From Diphasiastrum complanatum (Eukaryota; Streptophyta; Lycopodiopsida; Lycopodiales; Lycopodiaceae), in NCBI GenBank assembly GCA_029204225.1, contig CM055110.1, positions 20,504,410-20,568,409 of the forward strand: a stretch of DNA of 64,000 bases. The letters are read 5' to 3'. Positions within the stretch are counted from its first letter, which is position 1, and each line of letters begins with the position of its first letter. Positions 57,361 to 64,000 of the stretch are shown piece after piece. Position numbers and translations under genes: made by a program. The notes under the pieces are model-generated. The model searched no databases. It saw nothing but the letters and a program-made list of their open reading frames with translations, and was not told the origin of the DNA.

Positions 57361-59839
57361 CTGACTAAGATGCGGTCTTGGATAGGAGAGGAGGCAAGCT
57401 TTACAACGGACTTGGAAGGTGGAAGCGCTTGGATTTGCATCTCGGATTGAAGTGTTGAATTCTCAAGAGAAGTGCGGTTATGGATTCATTAATTCCAGTT
57501 TTGAAGCAAGTTTTTTGGAATTGTTGACATTAAGCTCTTATATGGGTATGATTCCGTTAAATAGGCTAAGAATTAGTATGAGATCATTAGTATTTCCAGA
57601 TTTCTTGATGAAGCTTTCAAGCGATGTAGAAGGATTTGTAATGATAGATCTGGTTGCTTGTTTCTTGGCTGTATTCTGATCGGTTAATAATTTGGAAGCA
57701 TGTATAACTCTTAATGTTCTAAATCTTGTTCTTAGTTTGGTTCATAGGTAGATTGAAGCAAATCAATTTATCCAGTTTGGTATGGACTGCTAATAACTAA
57801 AAAATGATTCCAGTGAATGCATGTGAGGATTAGTGTTTCCCATAATCCTCTTGTCAACCTACATGTGTAAGAATGTTGAGGGAAATTGTCGTTGCTGTCC
57901 TAATTATTTGTTGAGCAGAGTATTTGTCTACATAGCAGAGATAAAACCAATTCCTTGAGATGCTATTCCCTGCAAGACGATGTTACAGCAAAGTACTCCG
58001 GATGAAGCGCGTGGAGGAAGCCTGTGATTGCCATTGATCAGCTGATCTGTTGACAGGCAGAGTTGCTTTTGATAAGACGGATTCCTGTTTGAAATAGTTG
58101 TGAAGCTGTTGAATCCATTCTTGTCATTGAATAGCAGTAAGCTGCAGTAGGTCATATTGGTTGTAGCACGATGATGGCAATCAGAGGGGCAAGTCTCCCT
58201 GTCCTTGCACTTGTTGAAGTGATGTTCTCAGAAAGAAACTTCTGATGGAATGGTGTTGTGGTTGGCGGTTGATGGCAGCTGGCAAGCCATTCTGATCTGT
58301 AGAGAGCGTTGGCAGCTGGCTGATTAGAGCCAGGGATGGTGCGAACTAGTTCTTGCAGAACTAGTGATGGTAGGCTGTGAAGTCTGTTTCCAATCGTGAT
58401 GAGGATGATGCACGCTTGAATATGAGCTGAAGAAGAGCTTTGTAGAGGACCGAGGAGGTGCGCCATCCCACCAGTTCCTGCCTATTGAATAGCTCTCTCT
58501 CTCTCTCTCTCTCACAATTTGTGAAGCTTCCCTTCTCGCGATGGTGGCGGCTTGTTCTCTCTCTCTCTCTCTCTCTCGTTTGTGGAAGCTCGAGCTGTCT
58601 ATGAAGAGATGAAGTAGCCGGGCCTAAATCTTTTTAAAAAAGATAGGGTTTGTTGTTTTTTTTGGTAGGTCCATGGCCTTATGTTTAAAAAAAAAAAAAA
58701 TTGGTTTGGGGCTTGTGGCATGCATGAACATAGTGGTCAAGAAAGCTATGATGATTGAAAAATGGACGGCAATTTGGAATTGGCTAATTGTTTGCATTAG
58801 TGCTTTTACATGCCATTGGATCAAGGCTTGGAGAGAATTTTTAGACATTTGGTAGCTTTGAGTTGGTTCGAAATTGGTTTTCTAGAACAACTCCGAAAAT
58901 ACAAGTTACTCACACCCGGACAGAGAAATTTCGGTGGTGTTTGATAGTCAAAATTTAGCCTTGAATTTTGTATTGTTTCTCGCAACAGGAGTTAAAGGAA
59001 TTGGGATTTCCTTTCTCTAGGAACAATATGCATGTTTTTTGCTTTTTCACTTTGACATTTTTGCTAAGTTGGTTTTTTTTGGAACTTGAGTACCATTAGT
59101 CATGGTCAAGCGGTATTAATCGATTTTGGAAGGGAATTATTCCGAAACCGATCTTGACAAAACAAAGGGAGTGGTACAGTTCTCAGGCATATACCCAGTA
59201 TCGGAATTTCGATTCCTTGGTATGATGTTTTTTAAGCCATTTAGCTCTGGAGTGTGTGTACTCCCAATGAATAGAGTTAAATTGTGTTTTGTTTTCTCCT
59301 TTTCCAAATCGGTAAAACACCGAAAAGTTGGTTAGTGCGTTCTTGATGATGTTAATCACTGAGATTGAACGAACCAAAGCTTTCGAGATACTTGTTAAAT
59401 AATTAATGGAGGAAATTTTATGGTGTTTGGTGGTGCTATTCTTTATTTGACAAGATTATTTGGAATGAATACAGTGTAGAAAGTACCCGAATCCATTTCC
59501 CATTAATTACAGATAATTCTCAAGCCAATAAGTGAAAAGAGAGAACAGTCTAATTTTTTTTGGAAAATTTGTAATAATAGGAAGTACTAAATTGATTTCA
59601 TTTCCAATAAAATCCTATGGTGAATTATATTCAAAAGATCATATTAAAATTGTTTCACATACTAGTAAATGATTTTTGATGTATCAGTTATTCAACCCAG
59701 GTATAGGATAGAAATGAAATTGTTTCAGCCTTTTTTCTTACAGTAATTAATTTTAAACATTTACTAATGTCGTAACGTCTTCTTAGTACCTTAGCAAAAA
59801 TATATTTTCAGAAAACTAAAAATTATGAGGAGGAAAGAA
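57361..59839. other. Unassigned spacer with short TC runs
   Basis: No supported gene. (TC)n runs at about 58491-58512 and 58555-58578. GC content rises at 58000-58620, which could be the edge of a decayed gene or LTR, but no motif was found in any frame. Confidence 0.3.
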
Positions 59840-60007
59840 GAGTGGACATCAGAGGTAGTAAGTGTGATCAGAAAATGTATTTCGCAATCAGGATTTTGAT
59901 AATCTCAGTATTAATTGCTTAATGAGTGGATATCAGAGGTAGTAAGTGTGATCGGAAAATGTATTTCGCAATTAGGATTTTGATAATCTCAGTAATAATT
60001 GCTTAAT
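59840..60007. repeat. 84-bp tandem duplication
   Basis: Two copies (59840-59923 and 59924-60007), starting GAGTGGA(C/T)ATCAGAGG and ending TAATTGCTTAAT, differ at about four positions. Confidence 0.93.
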
Positions 60008-60786
60008 ACCAGTTATTAATTTCCTGGATAGAATTCATTTAGTTGAGTTCATAGCTTATATCTTTGTAACCATTGAGTTATCTGAAGTTTTGGATGTGTG
60101 ATGTTAGAAGTAGAATTTGATAAATGGATTACATTGGATCTGTTAGTTCATAGAAGCTTGTCCCTAGAGTTGCTGCTCTTGGATCCAGGGGGATTTGAAG
60201 CTTATCATTAACCTGTAAAGATCTGAATGTAGTGCTGAACCATATTAATTCTTCTGTCTAAATCACAGAATCAGGTGTGGATTTGTGGTATCCATCTGAT
60301 AGGCTAACAACCATCCAAATAAATGGATTCTCCAGTATTTGGGAACAAGAGATAATATCCTCCTATAGTGATTATAGGACTTGTCAGATATGTTATTTAC
60401 TCATGAGAAATAGAAAATCTTTTGTAGCTGAGTTACAAGATCTCAGTGAGATATGTGAGTAACATATGTGGGTTCTGCCAGATAAAAATGTGTTTATGTA
60501 CTGGGTCATAGTGAGATTATTCACATATGTGCATGATTAATCTTGTATGAATCTATTGTGTATTCCTGGTTACTAGGGTTATTTGGTGCACTTAACCTAG
60601 TCGGTGAACATAAACATGTAATCAAGTATTGTTTTGACGAATACTTGCAGAGTTAACAAATCTTTGGATTGGAGATTTATGGATTAACTTATAAATGGTT
60701 TGGATGAGCATCTAAATGTGGTGTCATACTAGTATAATTGACCTAGACATTTAAGATTTATGAATCATTGGCAATTAACTGAACGA
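60008..60786. other. Unassigned spacer
   Basis: AT-rich, no gene recognised. Confidence 0.3.
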
Positions 60787-60834
60787 GTTAGCTACTTTAG
60801 AGGATTCATACCTTCGTTTGCAACAACTCTCATA
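60787..60834 (+). pseudogene. Tiny Ty3/Gypsy RT thumb sliver
   Basis: Reads VSYFRGFIPSFATTLI, like the GYYRRFIPxF motif also present at 55983-56204. Sixteen codons only. Confidence 0.35.
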
Positions 60835-61873
60835 TATATTGATGGTCATACTGTAAATATCTAATTGTGACTATTGCACTACTCATTGGACTATGTATAC
60901 TCATTGGACTATTGTCAACAAATCGGTGATGAAATGGTGTAGTTTTAAAATGTTATGAATATTTCCATTGATACGTTAACAATTTCAAATCATCCAACAA
61001 TAAAGATGAGCATGCATTTTTGAAATATGGCATCCCTACTAGGTAGAGAGTGAACTTGTTGCCCAACAAGTGCAACTACCATGGAAACGTGGGAGGTGCA
61101 AAAGGGGTTGCCCCTATGCATGCCCAAGTTGCCACCTCCCATGCCACTCAAGTCATGTCAATTGCAATATGAAAGCCATGCTTCATCCCTTTGGCCAATA
61201 TAAACAAATTATGAGCTAACAAGTGTCCATTTCAATTTGTAGGGCATATAGTTTGGAACCACCCCTTAACTCACCTTTTCCAAGGCTTGGGAAGAAAAAG
61301 AATCTAGCTCTTACTTAGATGCCTAAATTTGTAAAAAATAGCTAAGATTTTTGATCAACTAACAAGAAATATGCCTAAGTTTTTAGAATTATTGATTGAA
61401 AGTTCAAATTTCACGTATGAGAATAAAATTCTAGCTTTTTGTGGTAAAACAGCCTCACATGTGATGTACCAACAATCATAAGGTAAACGTAGAAGACATC
61501 TAGAGGTCATTTGCATCCCTTCCCATACTCTTCTTCGGACCACATAAAGTCACGTCCTTGCTCATTATTTCATATAGGACTTGCAAATGATATTGATGTG
61601 CTTATTGAGTCTCCCTCCAAGAATAAAATAAATCCTCAAAGTTGAGGAAGATAGGAGTTGTCTCTCCCTTGTAGCCATAACCTAAAACTACACATGAATA
61701 TCATTAAACGTGAAATGTTTTTCATTATTCAAAGAAGACACTCAATTGATTATTAAAAGAAGACACTCAAATAGAAAAAAACATACATAATTTAGTTCGG
61801 TTTTGCACCAACGGTCCTCATTCAAATTCAAAAATGTGCATCTTAAGACCCCATTCCAGCCAGCCAGCTCCCC
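60835..61873. other. Unassigned upstream region of the subtilase gene
   Basis: No gene seen. Its last part may hold distal promoter elements of the subtilase gene. Confidence 0.3.
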
Positions 61874-62045
61874 TATATACATACTCTCCTCCCCCATCTT
61901 CCTCCCTCCCTCTCTTCCTCCCTCCCTCCCTTTCATCCCGCAGATCCATCCACCCATCCCTCACATATTGTTTAATTGGTTCTCATTTTTTTTGCATCTC
62001 TTTCTTCTGAGGAGTGGTAGACTTAAGGTCTTGGATACTGCAGAT
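61874..62045 (+). promoter_or_regulatory. TATA box and pyrimidine-rich 5' leader of the subtilase gene
   Basis: TATATAC at 61874-61880 lies about 170 bp before the start codon. It is followed by a strongly C/T-rich stretch (61880-61950), common in plant 5' leaders. The frame in phase with the gene extends upstream, but residues there are low-complexity Pro/Ser/Leu. The ATG at 62046 gives a good signal peptide and is preferred. Confidence 0.55.
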
Positions 62046-62277
62046 ATGGCTGCTGGGTTGGCAGCTAATTGCATTGTGAAGGTGTTATTACTGCTGGGTA
62101 TGAGTGGTTGCTTGAGGTATAGGGCTATGGCGAAGGTGTACATGGCATTGGTGGAAGGAGACCCGGTTGTGGCATACGATGGGCATATTCCTGATTTTGC
62201 TGCTACAGCAGTGCCTCCTGGAAAGAAAGTGGATCCTTCCAGGTGATCATTTCAGTGGTCTTTAAAGCCAAATTAGT

Positions 62278-62313
<36 letters not shown>

Positions 62314-64000
62314 TGATTGTTTGTGGTGGCAGTGCTCAGGTACAATCATATATCTCGCATCTGACGAACAGACACGATGATATTTTAGCAAGGACTTTCG
62401 GCCAGCATGGGGAGTATAGAAAACTTTACAGCTACCATCACACTTTGAATGGTTTTGCTGTGGATATTACACCTGCACAGGTGCATAGACGTTCTTCGTC
62501 TATGTCTTCATCTATGTCTTAGAAATTTACTCGTCTTTATAGCGATGATAAAAATTCTCTTCCTTGGATGTTGTAGGTGGACCTCCTTGTAAAAGCAGAA
62601 GGTGTCAGGTACATAGAACAGGATTGCAAGGTGAAGAAGATGACGACCCACACACCAGAGTTTCTGAGATTAACCTCTCATGTTTGGCCTCTTCATGGTG
62701 GACCTGGAAATGCTGGTGAAGGAGTGATTATTGGCATAGTGGACACAGGGATAAATCCTTTTCATCCTAGCTTTTCAAGCAGTTCTTCTGACTCCTATGG
62801 TCCTCATGTTGACTTCATGGGGGATTGTGAAATTGCTCCTGAATTTCCTAGAGGATCTTGTAACAAGAAAATTATTGCTGCTCGTCATTTCTCAGCAGCA
62901 GCTTCCGCAAATGGAGACTTTAACGCTAGCTCACTAGGAAACAACTCCCCATATGACACTGAGGGACATGGGAGGTAGATCTTCGTGCTTCAAATAATCA
63001 TCTAAAATATGCAATTACATGATCTTTTCCATAAGCAGATCATCAGTTGTATGTTTTCATACTCAGATATAGTTTGAGTAATGGCTTAAAATTTTCCTTT
63101 GGTGGTTTGATTTTTTTTCTGTCTATGCTGCAGCCATGTGGCTTCTATTGCAGCAGGAAACTATGGTGTTCCTGTTATTGTAAACGGATTCGACTATGGC
63201 AGCGCAAGCGGTATGGCTCCTCGGGCTCGGTAAGTCAACTCCTCCGGCATTTAAGCATCCAAGCCAAATCCAAGCTAGTCTACAGGATGAGCTCCTTTGA
63301 AATAGCTCATTTGTAATTGTCTAGATTTACATTGTCTTCAGTAAAAAGCTATGCTTGATCTGCAGGCTCGCCATATACAAGGCTCTATACTCCACCGAAG
63401 GATACATGGCAGATATAATAGCCGCCATAGATAAGGTCTAGCTCGATCTTCTTCGGAGTTCTTCTTAGCAAATGTACTCACGCATGTGTTTGCGCCAGAA
63501 CTAGAATTGCTTTGTGTGTGTTTTTGCTGTGAATTTATGATCAGGCTGTAGAAGATGGCGTGGATATCCTGAGCCTATCCCTTGGGCCGAGCTCACCCGA
63601 TGAAATACCATCCTCGCCCTTTTTAGAAGTGTTCGATGTGGCTCTTCTCTTCGCGGTGAAAGCAGGCGTATTTGTTGCACAGGCTGCAGGCAACTCAGGA
63701 CCCTCGCAGGCCAGCATTATGTCCTTCAGCCCGTGGATTACCACCGTGGGTTCGGGCACCACAGATCGCAGATTCCAGGAGTCCATCACCCTGGGGAGTC
63801 AGCACAAAGTAGCCGGGGTTGGGCTCTCACGTAAGCTTCACAAAACAACTCAACCTCCTGGTCGTTCTGATATGAACTTGCATTTAATCATTTCCGCAAA
63901 GCTAGTAGATTGATCTATTGAGGAATCCTGGCAGCTGCAACCCCCGGAGGTGTTTATACCGATTACAAGATGGTCTTCGCTGCTGACGCTCTCATCAATG
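62046..64000 (+). CDS. Subtilisin-like serine protease, SBT2 type (5' part, runs off the right edge)
   Basis: Seven exons by GT-AG and family match: 62046-62242, 62333-62480, 62577-62974, 63134-63229, 63366-63435, 63545-63830 and 63935 onward. The frame is kept across every junction. Signal-peptide-like start, then VYMALVEGDPVVAYDG; inhibitor (I9) propeptide with KLYSYHHTLNGFAVDITPAQ (residues 96-115); mature protease with catalytic Asp171 (IIGIVDTGINP), His246 (GHGSHVAS) and oxyanion Asn353 (AAGNSGP). DGVDILSLSLGPSSP and SPWITTVGSG are close to Arabidopsis SBT2 proteins (SLP3/At2g19170). The catalytic Ser and PA domain lie past the window or in the exon that begins here. Secreted protease; substrate unknown. 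No damage is seen, so it is probably functional. Confidence 0.93.
62277..62314. repeat. GT/GA microsatellite in subtilase intron 1
   Basis: A (GT)n run followed by a (GA)n run inside the 90-bp first intron, close to the acceptor at 62332. Confidence 0.85.

Noticed and set aside
57046-57679. Two overlapping plus-strand frames as a host gene
   Set aside because: No domain, biased composition or splice pattern; the region overlaps an LTR-like segment with a variant primer site.

Overview
This is AT-rich nuclear DNA from a land plant, most likely a vascular plant with a repeat-rich genome. The evidence is: (i) spliced plant-type genes with GT-AG introns (a GDSL esterase/lipase, an F-box/LRR gene related to the At5g07670/At5g51370 group, and an SBT2-type subtilase); (ii) many Ty1/Copia elements primed by initiator-Met tRNA (binding site TGGTATCAGAGC); (iii) Ty3/Gypsy relics, one with a chromodomain; (iv) relics of a Penelope-like element with an N-terminal GIY-YIG nuclease and of a Helitron/Helentron-like element. 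The species cannot be fixed from the sequence. A fern, lycophyte or gymnosperm is possible, but that is a guess.

Layout. 1-11371 is an old, diverged inverted duplication. The left arm (1-1876) carries GDSL exon 1 (minus strand) facing away from an F-box/LRR fragment (plus strand). The right arm (3702-11371) carries the same pair mirrored. The spacer (1877-3701) holds most of a Penelope-like relic. The right arm is split by a complete, very young Copia element (4304-10164; 653-bp LTRs that differ at one site by eye, perfect 5-bp target duplication, intact 1316-codon gag-pol). The right-arm GDSL copy continues through a 4-kb intron to exons 2 and 3 (15384-15916) and is a pseudogene.

16112-29040 is a nest of damaged Copia elements, almost all on the minus strand: one with gag fused to RNase H by deletion, a run of elements sharing LTRs, and one with a foreign patch in its RT. 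29041-38000 is a Ty3/Gypsy gag-protease relic (plus strand) split by a complete but mutated Copia (30549-35697, minus, target duplication GATCT). 38289-49492 holds a further LTR, a dispersed repeat also present inverted near 18.2 kb, and a pair of 1.35-kb direct repeats flanking 7.4 kb. That 7.4 kb contains PIF1-helicase plus endonuclease relics (Helentron-like), a solo LTR and another deleted Copia.

50241-53230 contains Ty3/Gypsy fragments (integrase tail with chromodomain; start of RT) and a solo Copia LTR. 53231-61870 is mostly unassigned AT-rich DNA with a 144-bp TC microsatellite, two LTR-plus-primer-site modules, two slivers of Gypsy RT and an 84-bp tandem duplication. From about 61874 the 5' half of a probably functional SBT2-type subtilase gene runs off the right edge.

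Most of the window is mobile-element history. The only host genes that look intact where visible are GDSL exon 1 at the left edge and the subtilase at the right edge; the only protein-intact transposon is the Copia at 4304-10164.
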